Part shown: piece after piece, positions 26,618-36,266 of the stretch | Layout of the letters: each line of letters begins with the position of its first letter | How positions within the stretch are numbered: position 1 is the stretch's first letter | Assembly: GCF_014642675.1 (NCBI RefSeq) | Contig: NZ_BMIS01000013.1 | Location: 1 to 64,000 of the forward strand | Length of the DNA: 64,000 bases | Reading direction: 5' to 3' | From: Nesterenkonia cremea | GTDB taxonomy: Bacteria > Actinomycetota > Actinomycetes > Actinomycetales > Micrococcaceae | The notes under the pieces: model-generated | Told to the model about the DNA's origin: nothing | The model's input: only the letters and a program-made list of their open reading frames with translations | Databases searched by the model: none | Translations under genes and position numbers: made by a program

Positions 26618-27181
26618 ATGGACACGATGGACATCGAGCACACCGGCCCTGCTGACGTCGAGCTCTCCCAGGCGGACCGCGCCTCAGTGCAGCGGCTGAC
26701 CGCCGACTCCGCCGCCCGCGGGGTGGAGCTGACGCTCGTGGCCCGCGGCGAGGCCCGGTCCTTGGAGGAGGCCGCGGCGAACATCGGGGTCGAGCCCCGG
26801 GAGATCGTCAAGACCCTGGTCGCCAAGACCAAGGTCTCCCAGACCGCCCGCGAGCACAGCTATGTGCTGGTCCTCATCCCCGGGGACCGTCAGGTGGACT
26901 GGGCCAAGCTGCGGCGGCTGGCCGGGATGAAGAAGATGTCCATGACCTCGCCCGAGGAGGCGGTGGAGGCCACCGGGTATCGGCCCGGCACCATCACGCC
27001 CTTCGGCGCGGAGACCGCCGAAGGCATCCGCTGGCGCGTCTATGCGGATGAGTCGATCACCGGGCGCATCGCCATGGGCGCCGGCGCCCACGGGCTGAGC
27101 CTCTTCGTAGACTCGGAGGCACTCTTCACCGCCTACGACGTCGTCACCGGCAACATCTCGAAAGACCCGCAGGAGGCCTGA
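26618..27181 (+). CDS. YbaK/EbsC-type aminoacyl-tRNA deacylase
   Basis: 187 residues with the editing-domain pattern: an early LEEAAANIGVEPREIVKTLV, the catalytic-type lysine following in AKTKV, PGDRQVDWAKL, and the C-terminal GAGAHGLSLFVDSEAL. Members hydrolyse mischarged tRNAs, commonly Cys-tRNA-Pro. Two ATGs (26618, 26627) could start the protein. The gene is monocistronic, convergent with the rhodanese gene, whose stop lies seven bases on. Confidence 0.88.
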   Translation: MDTMDIEHTGPADVELSQADRASVQRLTADSAARGVELTLVARGEARSLEEAAANIGVEPREIVKTLVAKTKVSQTAREHSYVLVLIPGDRQVDWAKLRRLAGMKKMSMTSPEEAVEATGYRPGTITPFGAETAEGIRWRVYADESITGRIAMGAGAHGLSLFVDSEALFTAYDVVTGNISKDPQEA

Positions 27182-27188
27182 GCGGCCC

Positions 27189-27803
27189 TCACCGGTCCTG
27201 GGGCGGGTCCTCCAGCTGAGCGAGCACGTCCTCGATCCGAACCGGCCCCTCGGGGTCCTGATTCCATGGCATCCGAGCCAGCACCTGGGCCATTCCACAG
27301 GTGTTCGAGGCGGCCGAATAGATCAGGCCCGAGGCGATCGCCCCAGAGATCACGCGTGCCTTCGGGCTGAGGAGACGCCCGCCGAGCAGCCCGACGAGCA
27401 CCAGCGACCCAGCCGCCATGCGCACCTGCCGCTCCATGGCCCACGGGCCCTCGCCCCTCTGGACCGCAGCGTCGCCGACGGCCGCACGGTAGCCGTTCAG
27501 CCCGCCGTCGAGCACCCTGGCCTCCGTGAGGCCCGCACCGGCGAGCAGCTCCCGCGCCTGCCGAGATCGTGGGCCGGACTGGCACAGCACCACCACGGGG
27601 CGATCTGCGTCGGCGAGCGCGTCCGCGAGCCGCTGAGTCTCACCCCGGACGAGCTCCTCGGGCACGAGGACGGATCCGGTCAGGTGCGCGCCACGGTGCT
27701 CCGCGGGCGTACGTACGTCGAGCAGCACCGGCGCCACGGCACCGTTGAGCAGCTCACGGAGCTCGTCGACGCTGATGGTGGTCTCGGGGTTCTGAGCGGT
27801 CAT
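27189..27803 (-). CDS. rhodanese-DUF2892 membrane protein
   Basis: 204 residues. A rhodanese domain occupies about residues 10-105, with the active-site Cys in VVLCQSGPRSRQA. It is followed by two hydrophobic segments of the DUF2892 type (GSLVLVGLLGGRLLSP and ISGAIASGLIYSAAS), as in YgaP, so the enzyme sits on the cytoplasmic face of the membrane. It transfers sulfane sulfur. ATG 27803 with GGAGG at five bases is the start. A tandem duplication just upstream repeats both the ribosome site and the ATG (see separate entry). Confidence 0.9.
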   Translation of the reverse strand: MTAQNPETTISVDELRELLNGAVAPVLLDVRTPAEHRGAHLTGSVLVPEELVRGETQRLADALADADRPVVVLCQSGPRSRQARELLAGAGLTEARVLDGGLNGYRAAVGDAAVQRGEGPWAMERQVRMAAGSLVLVGLLGGRLLSPKARVISGAIASGLIYSAASNTCGMAQVLARMPWNQDPEGPVRIEDVLAQLEDPPQDR

Positions 27804-27829
27804 CCGGGCCTCCAGCGTGCAGGGGTCAT
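27800..27829 (-). CDS. nine-codon upstream open frame created by a tandem duplication
   Basis: A 26-base unit carrying GGAGG and ATG occurs twice in tandem before the rhodanese gene. The upstream copy encodes MTPARWRPG and stops at a TGA that shares bases with the rhodanese ATG (ATGA). It could couple translation of the rhodanese to a leader, or it may be a neutral recent duplication. Confidence 0.4.
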   Translation of the reverse strand: MTPARWRPG

Positions 27830-27852
27830 CCGGGCCTCCAGCGTGCAGGGGT
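27801..27852. repeat. 26-base tandem direct repeat (two copies)
   Basis: Bases 27801-27826 and 27827-27852 are identical. Each copy holds, on the minus strand, a GGAGG site and an ATG. The first copy provides the start of the rhodanese gene and the second forms the start of the nine-codon upstream frame. Confidence 0.9.
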
Positions 27853-27997
27853 CGTCGCGGGTCACGGTGCGGTGCCAGGCCCCTGTCTCGGAACCGGCCC
27901 GATCTCGCAGGTTCCAGTCTAGTGGACCTCCCCGGCGAATCCCACCTGGGTTTATCCTCCGCCCGCGGCGCCACCTGAGCCTGCGGGTCGGCGATCC

Positions 27998-29320
27998 TCA
28001 GCCGAAGAGCCGGTTGGTGAACGGCTTGCCCTGCACCAGGGCGTAGTACCACTCCAGAGCGGCTCCGTCGGTCAGGGAGGCGATCTGATCGACGATCACC
28101 CGACGGCGGGCAGCGTCGTCGGAGGCGTCCCGCCAGTCCTGCTTGAACATGGGCTCCAAGTAGCGGTCCTCGGTCTCGGAGAGCAGCTGCACCAGCCCCT
28201 CGAGGACCTCCCGCTGCCGCAGGTACACCGGCTTCTGCTGGTCCGAGGTCATGATGTAGGCCGCCGCCAGTCCCTTCATCGCGGAGATCTCCATCACGGT
28301 GTCCTCCGGAACCATCAGGTCGGCCTCATGACGGACCAGCGAATGGTCCCCATGGGCCTCTCGGGTGGCGGAGTAGATCGCTCCGCAGAACCGACCGATC
28401 AGCTCGCTGGTCATGTTCTTCAGCGCGGCCAGGGAGCGGCGCGACCCATCAGACTCCCGCACCCAGCCGTCCATGGCTGAGAGCCTGTCGAAGGCCTCCT
28501 CGATGCGGTCCTCGTCGGTCCCCGGCAGATACCACTCGCGGGTCACCTGCACCACGCGCTTGCGCTGCAGCGGCACCTCCAGGAAGCGCAGCTGGAATTG
28601 GCCGGAGAAGATGCCGTCCTCCACATCGTGCACGGAATAGGCGATGTCATCGGCGGCGTCCATCACCTGGGCCTCCATCGACTTCCGTCGCCCCTCCACG
28701 CCCTGGCGGATCCAGGCGAACACGTCGACGTCGTCCTCATAGGCGCCGAACTTCTGGCTGCGGGTGCCATCGGGCTTCACCGGCGCCTCGTGCTGGCGCC
28801 ACGGGTACTTCACCGCGGCGTCCAGGGAGGCCCGGGTGAGGTTCAGCCCGGCGGAGCGGCCGTCGGGGTGGAACCGTTTGGTCTCCAGGCGCGTCAGCAG
28901 GCGCAGGGTCTGGGCGTTGCCTTCGAACCCTCCGGCCTCGCCCATCAGCTCATTGAGGACGTTCTCTCCGTTGTGGCCGAAGGGCGGGTGCCCGAGGTCA
29001 TGGGAGAGGCAGGCGGCGTCTACGACGTCGGGATCGCAGCCGAGCATGCGGCCCAGATCCCGCCCTACCTGAGCGACCTCCAAGGAGTGCGTGAGCCGGG
29101 TGCGGGCGAAGTCGTCGGCGTCGGGCGAGACCACCTGGGTCTTGGCCCCGAGCCGGCGCAGCGCCGAGGAATGCAGCAGCCGCGCCCGGTCCCGCTCGAA
29201 GGAGGACCGGTAGACGGACTTGCCGTGCTCAGGGAGCCAGCGCTCCTCATCGGCCTCGGTGTATCCGGGCTTGAGGGCCGCGTAGTCCCCCTCCAAGCGC
29301 TCGACGTCCTCTATGCTCAC
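27998..29320 (-). CDS. dgt: deoxyguanosinetriphosphate triphosphohydrolase-like protein
   Basis: 440 residues. The HD metal motifs are RTRLTHSLEVAQVGR, then CLSHDLGHPPFGHNGE, and MDAADDIAYSVHDVED. The N-terminus DRARLLHSSALRRLGAKTQV is typical of the bacterial Dgt type 2 family. It hydrolyses dNTPs to deoxynucleoside and tripolyphosphate, controlling dNTP pools. It is in a row with dusB upstream (49 bases) and the rhodanese gene downstream. Confidence 0.95.
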   Translation of the reverse strand: MSIEDVERLEGDYAALKPGYTEADEERWLPEHGKSVYRSSFERDRARLLHSSALRRLGAKTQVVSPDADDFARTRLTHSLEVAQVGRDLGRMLGCDPDVVDAACLSHDLGHPPFGHNGENVLNELMGEAGGFEGNAQTLRLLTRLETKRFHPDGRSAGLNLTRASLDAAVKYPWRQHEAPVKPDGTRSQKFGAYEDDVDVFAWIRQGVEGRRKSMEAQVMDAADDIAYSVHDVEDGIFSGQFQLRFLEVPLQRKRVVQVTREWYLPGTDEDRIEEAFDRLSAMDGWVRESDGSRRSLAALKNMTSELIGRFCGAIYSATREAHGDHSLVRHEADLMVPEDTVMEISAMKGLAAAYIMTSDQQKPVYLRQREVLEGLVQLLSETEDRYLEPMFKQDWRDASDDAARRRVIVDQIASLTDGAALEWYYALVQGKPFTNRLFG

Positions 29321-29369
29321 CGTTCCAGCCTATCGGAGACATGGCGGTGCGCCGCATGAGCAGGCCGAT

Positions 29370-30572
29370 TCAGCCTCCGGAGGTGTCCACCTCGGCGGCT
29401 TTGATCATCTCTCGCTGCTCCTCGTTGAGCTCCTGGGACTCCAGCCAGTCCTCCGGCAGGTGGACCTTCTTGGGGGAGCCGGCCCGGCCGCGCGGCCCTT
29501 CGGCAGGCTCGCCCGGGTAGCCGATGGACTGGTCCAGCTGGCCCAGCAGGTCCTCCAGCTGGGCCAGGGTCTCCACGGTGACAAGCTGGGAGCGCAGAGC
29601 CCCGCCGATCGGATAGCCCTTGAAGTACCAGGCCACATGCTTGCGGATGTCCTGCATGGCCTTGCGCTCGTCGCCGTCGAAGTAGGGGATGAGCATCTGG
29701 GCATGGGTCAGCAGGGTCCGGATCACCATGGGAAGATCCGGGCGATGGCGCTCCTGCCGGCCTTCGAAGGCCGCCTGGAGGTCCCCGAAGAGCCAGGGTC
29801 GGCCCTGGCAGCCACGGCCGACGACGACGCCGTCGACGCCGGTCTGCTCCACCATGCGCACCGCATCCTCGGCGGACCAGATGTCGCCGTTGCCCAGCAC
29901 CGGGATGTCCGGCAGAGACTCCCGCAGCGCGGCGATGGCTGACCAGTCGGCCTGGCCTGAGTAGTGCTGCCGGGTGGTACGGCCGTGCAGCGCAACAGCG
30001 GCCACCCCGGAGTCGCGGGCGACCTTGCCGGCCTCGATGAAGGTCAGGTGGTCCTCGTCGATGCCTTTGCGCATCTTCACGGTCACCGGGATGTTGTTCT
30101 TCGAGGCCTCACGCACAGCGGTGGACACGATGGATTCGAAGAGCCGGATCTTCCAGGGCAGCGCCGATCCCCCGCCCTTGCGGGTGACCTTGGGGACGGG
30201 GCAGCCGAAGTTCAGATCGATGTGGTCCGCACGGTCCTCCTCGACCATCATGCGGACGGCATGGCCGGTGGTGACCGGGTCCACGGAGTAGAGCTGCACC
30301 GAGCGCGGGACCTCGTCCGGCTCGTGCTTGATGATCCGCAGGCTCTCGGGGCGGCGTTCGACCAGCGCCCGGGCGGTGACCATCTCATTGACGTAGAGAC
30401 CACCGCCGTACTCGCGGCAGAGGCGGCGGAAGGCAGTGTTGGTGATGCCAGCCATGGGGGCCAGCACCACCGGGGTGTCCACGGTGATGGGGCCCAGCTT
30501 CAGGGCTGGAAGCAGAGACATGCCCGGCTCAGCGGACTCAGAAAGCGTAGTGGTCACGCTTCCATTGTCCAC
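29370..30572 (-). CDS. dusB: tRNA-dihydrouridine synthase
   Basis: About 400 residues. FMN barrel with VVLAPMAGITNTAFRRLC, INFGCP-like HIDLNFGCPVPKVTRKGGGSAL with the catalytic Cys, VTVKMRKGID, ALHGRTTRQHYSG, and VVVGRGCQGRPWLF. It reduces uridines in tRNA D-loops with NADPH. The start is uncertain: GTG 30572 or GTG 30557, neither with a good ribosome site; an internal ATG before LLPALKLG is also possible. Confidence 0.93.
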   Translation of the reverse strand: MDNGSVTTTLSESAEPGMSLLPALKLGPITVDTPVVLAPMAGITNTAFRRLCREYGGGLYVNEMVTARALVERRPESLRIIKHEPDEVPRSVQLYSVDPVTTGHAVRMMVEEDRADHIDLNFGCPVPKVTRKGGGSALPWKIRLFESIVSTAVREASKNNIPVTVKMRKGIDEDHLTFIEAGKVARDSGVAAVALHGRTTRQHYSGQADWSAIAALRESLPDIPVLGNGDIWSAEDAVRMVEQTGVDGVVVGRGCQGRPWLFGDLQAAFEGRQERHRPDLPMVIRTLLTHAQMLIPYFDGDERKAMQDIRKHVAWYFKGYPIGGALRSQLVTVETLAQLEDLLGQLDQSIGYPGEPAEGPRGRAGSPKKVHLPEDWLESQELNEEQREMIKAAEVDTSGG

Positions 30573-30621
30573 CTGAGGCCGGGCACGTTCCAGCTGAGGC
30601 CGCTGCTGCGGCGGTTCAGTC

Positions 30622-30677
30622 GTCGCGCAGGTGTCGGAAAGGGGCCGGTTCGCGGCTCATTCCGACACCTGCGCGAC
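30622..30677 (-). terminator. 18-base hairpin downstream of eno
   Basis: Bases 30622-30639 are perfectly complementary to 30660-30677, leaving a 20-base G-rich loop. It starts 15 bases beyond the enolase stop and ends 50 bases before dusB, so it probably ends eno transcription. There is no U tract. Confidence 0.6.
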
Positions 30678-30692
30678 AGTCGAACGGACTGG

Positions 30693-31982
<1,290 letters not shown>

Positions 31983-32045
31983 TTATGTCATGGATAGATG
32001 AAGAGTCCCCGTTGACTTAGGCACCAGCCTAGTCGACGGAATGGG

Positions 32046-32474
32046 TCAGGACCGGCCCTGCTCACCCGCAGCTTCCTCAGACTTCTCCTGCTGTTTGATC
32101 CGCTGCCAGGCGGCGTCGATCTCCTCCAGGCTGGCCTGGGTGGGCGAGAGCTCGCCCTCAGAGGTGAAGACGTGCGGGCTGCGGCGGATCAGTTTGGCGG
32201 TGATGGCCTCGGCCACCCCGCCGAAGTCGAAGTCTCCGCGCTCGGAGGCGATCTGGGCGTGCAGCACGATCTGCAGCAGCAGATCCCCCAGCTCGCGGCG
32301 CAGCGGGTCGCCGAGGACGCCGGCGTCGATCTCCTCGATGACCTCCTGGGACTCCTCCGCCAAGTAGGGGGTCAGCGCCTCATGGGTGAGCTCCGCGGTC
32401 CACGGGCAGTGTTCGCGCAACGAGGCGATGACCCACTGCAGCTTGGCGAAGGGATCCTCAGGGGGTGTGGTCAT
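32046..32474 (-). CDS. mazG: MazG-family nucleotide pyrophosphohydrolase, short form
   Basis: 142 residues, one all-alpha MazG domain instead of the two of E. coli MazG. Metal residues are seen in EESQEVIEEID and ELGDLLLQIVLHA. It begins CPWTAELTHEALTPYL as the family does. It hydrolyses NTPs or dNTPs to monophosphates. The gene follows add by 15 bases and precedes eno by 72, fitting a small housekeeping group. Confidence 0.9.
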   Translation of the reverse strand: MTTPPEDPFAKLQWVIASLREHCPWTAELTHEALTPYLAEESQEVIEEIDAGVLGDPLRRELGDLLLQIVLHAQIASERGDFDFGGVAEAITAKLIRRSPHVFTSEGELSPTQASLEEIDAAWQRIKQQEKSEEAAGEQGRS

Positions 32475-32489
32475 CTCAGGCTTTCGTGC

Positions 32490-33659
32490 TCAGGCGTTCC
32501 AGGCCTCGAGGATCACCCCGGCCAGCGCTTCGCGCTCCTCGTAGCCGAGGAAGGAGGACTCCAGGGCGTTGATCTGGAAGTCGGCCAGCTCGGCCAGACC
32601 GTAGTCGAAGGTGACCGCGATCTGGGCCAGCTCATAGGACAAAGTGACGCCGGAGACCAGACGGTTGTCGGTGTTCACCCCGATGTTGAAGCCCAGCTGA
32701 TAGAGCATGTCGAAGGGGTGGTCGGCCAGTGCCGCTCTGCCGCCCTCGGAGAAGCCGTCGGCGGCACCGGTCTGGAGGTTCGACGTCGGGCTGGCCTCCA
32801 GGTGGATCTGCCGGTCGCGGACCCAGCGGGCCACCGGACCGAGCTCCACCTCCACCAGCTCCTCCTCGCCGTCCTCGGCAGTCTTGCTGCGCGAGGACTC
32901 ACCCACGGTGACGGTGATGTCCTCGGCCACGCGGATGCCGTGGCCCAGGCGCTGGGCGCGGCCGGAGACCAGGGCGTCGCGGACGGATTCGACGCCGTCG
33001 GCCTCACCGGCGTGCACTGTGGCCGGCAGCATCTCCTCGGCCAGGCGGGTGAAGGCGCCGGCGAACTTGGACGGCGGGAAGCCTGCCTCGGGGCCGGCGA
33101 TGTCGAAGCCGAGCACGCCCTTGTCGCGGTGGCGCAGGGCGACCTCGACGACCTCATCGGCGCGGTCGGACTGGCGCATCGCGGAGATCAGCTGACCGAC
33201 CACGATGATCCCGTCCTGGGCCTCCACGGAGGACATGCCCTCTTCCAGGCCTGTCTGGACGGCCTCCACGGCCTCATCCAGGCTCAGGCCCTCGGCCTGG
33301 TGCTGCTCGGGGGCCCAGCGGACCTCGGCGTAGACGATGCCGTCGGCGGCCAGGTCCTCCACGTATTCCTTGGCCACGCGGCGCAGGTTCGCGGCGGTCT
33401 GCATGACCGCAGTGGTGTGGGCGAAAGCCTCCAAGTACTTCTCCAGGGAGCCGGAGTTCGCATTGCGGCTGAAGGTCTCGGCCAGCTCATCGGGATCCTG
33501 GGTGGGCAGCTCGTGGCCGATCTCAGCGGCGAGCTCCACCAGAGTGGCGGGGCGAAGGGATCCGTCCAGGTGATCGTGGAGGGAGACCTTGGGGAGGTTA
33601 CGGAGCTGCTCTTCGATCTTTGCGGCAGCGGTACGATCTTCGGCTTCGATAGAAGTCAT
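32490..33659 (-). CDS. add: adenosine deaminase
   Basis: 389 residues. LPKVSLHDHLDGSLRP carries the first zinc histidines. EVRWAPEQH, TVHAGEADG with the catalytic-site His/Glu, RLGHGIRV and NTDNRLVSGVTLSYE follow. Converts adenosine and deoxyadenosine to inosine forms. It stands next to deoA and cdd, so this neighbourhood is a nucleoside salvage cluster. Confidence 0.96.
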   Translation of the reverse strand: MTSIEAEDRTAAAKIEEQLRNLPKVSLHDHLDGSLRPATLVELAAEIGHELPTQDPDELAETFSRNANSGSLEKYLEAFAHTTAVMQTAANLRRVAKEYVEDLAADGIVYAEVRWAPEQHQAEGLSLDEAVEAVQTGLEEGMSSVEAQDGIIVVGQLISAMRQSDRADEVVEVALRHRDKGVLGFDIAGPEAGFPPSKFAGAFTRLAEEMLPATVHAGEADGVESVRDALVSGRAQRLGHGIRVAEDITVTVGESSRSKTAEDGEEELVEVELGPVARWVRDRQIHLEASPTSNLQTGAADGFSEGGRAALADHPFDMLYQLGFNIGVNTDNRLVSGVTLSYELAQIAVTFDYGLAELADFQINALESSFLGYEEREALAGVILEAWNA

Positions 33660-33668
33660 GCCCCCAGC

Positions 33669-34409
33669 CTAATCGTTCTCCTCGTCCGTGCGCCGCTTTC
33701 TCCTCAGATGGATGGGCGCAGGCAGGTCGATGGCTGCGGTGTCCTGGTAGCCGGCCGGGTCCAGCGGAACGCCCTTGCGGTCCAGCCAGCGGGCAAGCAG
33801 GGTGAAGAGCCGCTCGCAGAGCAGACCGATCACCAGGGCCATGGCGATCCCCAGAGCCATGGCGATCAGCGTGCTGTCGAAGATGGCCTCTCCGGCGATC
33901 CCCAGGCCGATCAGCCAGGCCGCCCAGACGAAGGAGGCGGCGGCGTCGATCAGCAGGAAGCGGGGCAGCGAGTATCCGGTGGAGCCGGCCACGAAGTTGA
34001 TGGCCACTCGGGCGCCGGGGATGAACCGGCCCACGAAGATCACCATGACACCGCGCTTATCCAGCTCGTGGCGGGCCCACATGAGCGTCTTGAGCATCGT
34101 GGGCCGCCGCATCCACCGGAAGCGGCCCTGACCCTCCAGCATGCCGCGCCCGATGACGGCGCCCAGCCGGTAGGCGGTGAGGTCGCCGAGCACGGCGGCG
34201 GTTCCGGCCACCAACACCACCCAGGGCCACCAGGGGGTTCCGGGCTCCCCCTGGACCGAGCCCAGGGTGATGACCAGGGAGTCGGAGGGAAGCGGCGGGA
34301 AGAACCCGTTGACCGTGACGAATCCGAACAGCGCCAGCAGCGTCCACCAGCCGGAGGCGACGTCCACCACCAGCTCCTGGAGCGCGTCGGAGTAATCGAT
34401 CAGCCGCAT
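33669..34409 (-). CDS. DedA-family membrane protein
   Basis: 246 residues with about five membrane segments and the family core: FPPLPSDSLVITLG early, GRFIPGARVAINFVAGSTGYSLPRFLLID in the middle. DedA proteins take part in lipid carrier recycling and membrane potential homeostasis. The ATG at 34409 with a GGGAG site was chosen; the frame runs on to 34670 but that part lies in deoA. The stop is nine bases before add. Confidence 0.92.
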   Translation of the reverse strand: MRLIDYSDALQELVVDVASGWWTLLALFGFVTVNGFFPPLPSDSLVITLGSVQGEPGTPWWPWVVLVAGTAAVLGDLTAYRLGAVIGRGMLEGQGRFRWMRRPTMLKTLMWARHELDKRGVMVIFVGRFIPGARVAINFVAGSTGYSLPRFLLIDAAASFVWAAWLIGLGIAGEAIFDSTLIAMALGIAMALVIGLLCERLFTLLARWLDRKGVPLDPAGYQDTAAIDLPAPIHLRRKRRTDEEND

Positions 34410-34431
34410 GGGTCTCCCGCCGCTGGGCGCC

Positions 34432-35784
34432 TCAGAGGTCCTGAGCGGTGATGCGTCCCTGCAGCAGAGGCGGCAGCTCAGCGGGACCGCCGGAGACGTC
34501 CACGTCCACGGAACCCTCCAGAGCCTCCTCGGCCCGGGCGATCCGTTCCTCGTCGTCGGTGAGCAGGGTGAACAGCGGCTGTCCCTCAGCGATCTGGTCA
34601 CCCGGCTTGGCGTGCATGCGCACACCGGCTCCCGCCTGCACGGCGTCCTCCTTGCGGGCGCGTCCGGCACCCAGGCGCCAGGCGGCCAGTCCCACAGCCA
34701 TGGCGTCCATGCGGGTCATGGTGCCGGAGGCGCCGGCGGTGATGGTGTGTGAGTGGGCGGCCTGCGGGAACGCTGCCTGCGGATCCCCGCCCTGGGCCGC
34801 GATCATCTGGTTCCAGGAGTCCATGGCACGGCCGTTGCGCAGGTTCTCTGCCGGGTCCACACCGGTGATCCCGACGCCGGCGAGCATCTCGCGCGCCAGC
34901 TCCACCGTGAGCTCCACGACGTCGGCGGGGCCGCCTCCGGCCAACACCTCCAGGGACTCTTCGACCTCGATGCCGTTGCCGGCGGTCAGACCCAGCGGGG
35001 TTTCCATGGAGGTGATCAGCGCTGTGGTGTTGACCCCGGCGTCGGTGCCCAGGGCCACCATGGTGCGAGCGAGCTCCTCGGAGTCCTCGCCGGTCTTCAT
35101 GAAGGCGCCGGAGCCGGTCTTCACGTCCAGGACCAGGGCGTCGGTGCCCTCGGCGATCTTCTTGGACATGATGGATGAGGCGATCAGCGGGATGGCCTCC
35201 ACCGTGCCGGTGACGTCGCGCAGGGCGTAGAGCTTCTTATCGGCCGGGGCCAGGCCGGCTCCGGCCGCACAGATCACTGCGGAGATGGAGTCCAGCTGGG
35301 CGAGCATCTCCTCGTTCGACAGCGAGGCCCGCCAGCCGGGGATGGCCTCGAGCTTGTCCAGGGTGCCACCGGTATGGCCGAGCCCGCGGCCGGAGAGCTG
35401 CGGGACAGGCACGCCGCAGCTGGCCACCAGTGGGGCCAGCGGAAGGGTGATCTTGTCCCCCACGCCGCCGGTGGAGTGCTTATCAGCGGTCAGGCGGCGT
35501 TCGCCGTCGGCGGTCTTCAGCGAGCTGAAGTCCATGGTCTCGCCGGAGGCGATCATCGCAGCGGTCCACCGGCTGATCTCCTCACGACTCATCCCACGCA
35601 GCAGGATGGCCATGGCCATGGCCGACATCTGCTCATCGGCCACATAGCCGTCGGTGTAGGCGGCGATCATCCAGTCGATCTCGACCTCGCTGAGCCGGCC
35701 GCCGTCGCGCTTGGTGCGGATGAGGTCGGTGGCGCTGAAGGCTCCGGGGTCGAAGGCGGTGCCGGAGAGGGAAGACGGGGGCAT
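34432..35784 (-). CDS. deoA: thymidine phosphorylase
   Basis: 450 residues. The signature KTSGDGxDK region is visible as DKHSTGGVGDKITLPLAPLVA, with SGRGLGHTGGTLDKLEAIPG and VLDVKTGSGAFMKT. It cleaves thymidine with phosphate to thymine and deoxyribose-1-phosphate. GTG 35796 overlaps the cdd stop and is an alternative start; ATG 35784 has better ribosome-site spacing. Forms an operon with cdd. Confidence 0.95.
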   Translation of the reverse strand: MPPSSLSGTAFDPGAFSATDLIRTKRDGGRLSEVEIDWMIAAYTDGYVADEQMSAMAMAILLRGMSREEISRWTAAMIASGETMDFSSLKTADGERRLTADKHSTGGVGDKITLPLAPLVASCGVPVPQLSGRGLGHTGGTLDKLEAIPGWRASLSNEEMLAQLDSISAVICAAGAGLAPADKKLYALRDVTGTVEAIPLIASSIMSKKIAEGTDALVLDVKTGSGAFMKTGEDSEELARTMVALGTDAGVNTTALITSMETPLGLTAGNGIEVEESLEVLAGGGPADVVELTVELAREMLAGVGITGVDPAENLRNGRAMDSWNQMIAAQGGDPQAAFPQAAHSHTITAGASGTMTRMDAMAVGLAAWRLGAGRARKEDAVQAGAGVRMHAKPGDQIAEGQPLFTLLTDDEERIARAEEALEGSVDVDVSGGPAELPPLLQGRITAQDL

Positions 35785-35792
35785 GGAGGCTC

Positions 35793-36266
35793 TCACTTCT
35801 CGAGGTCGCGGGGGCCGAAGGCTTCGGGCAGGAAGTCGTCCATGCTCATCACGCCCTGGGCGGTGAGGATGAACATGGTCTCGGCACGGAATTCGTTGAG
35901 CAGCTGACGGCAGCGGCCGCAGGCGGTGATGTACTCGCCCTCGCCGTTGACGCAGGTGAACGCGACGATCTTACCGCCGCCGCTCATCTGCAGCTGACCC
36001 ACCATGGTGCACTCTGCGCAGAGCCCGACGCCGTAGGAGGCGTTCTCCACGTTGCAGCCGGAGACCACGCTGCCGTTGTCCAGCAGGGCCGCGGCACCCA
36101 CCGGGTACTTGGAGTAGGGAACATAGGCCTTGGTCATGGCGATGCGCGCCTGGGTGGTCAGCTCCTCCCAGTCCACATCCTCAGGGATCCGAGGGACCAG
36201 GCCGATGGCTCCGGTCAGGCTCAGCCCGGCGGTGTCCGGTCCGGTGGAAGAGGTCTCTTCACTCAT
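35793..36266 (-). CDS. cdd: cytidine deaminase
   Basis: 157 residues. The zinc and catalytic motifs are CNVENASYGVGLCAECTMVGQ and ACGRCRQLLNEF. The N-terminal 30 residues extend beyond the usual homotetrameric Cdd length (about 130). Converts cytidine to uridine. The ATG overlaps the stop of the upstream M20 gene by four bases, and the following deoA start overlaps or lies close to the stop, so all three are likely co-transcribed. Confidence 0.96.
   Translation of the reverse strand: MSEETSSTGPDTAGLSLTGAIGLVPRIPEDVDWEELTTQARIAMTKAYVPYSKYPVGAAALLDNGSVVSGCNVENASYGVGLCAECTMVGQLQMSGGGKIVAFTCVNGEGEYITACGRCRQLLNEFRAETMFILTAQGVMSMDDFLPEAFGPRDLEK

Noticed and set aside
21842-26699. long plus-strand frames antisense to ppc and dnaG (827 and 694 codons)
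   Set aside because: Same effect of codon bias; both ppc and dnaG are unmistakable on the minus strand.
26618-27181. prolyl-tRNA synthetase fragment
   Set aside because: The protein has the length and both ends of a free-standing YbaK-type deacylase and no synthetase motifs.
32172-34451. 759-codon plus-strand frame across mazG, add and the DedA gene
   Set aside because: It is antisense to three recognised genes and reads as a repetitive Gly/Gln/His/Asp protein with no family features.
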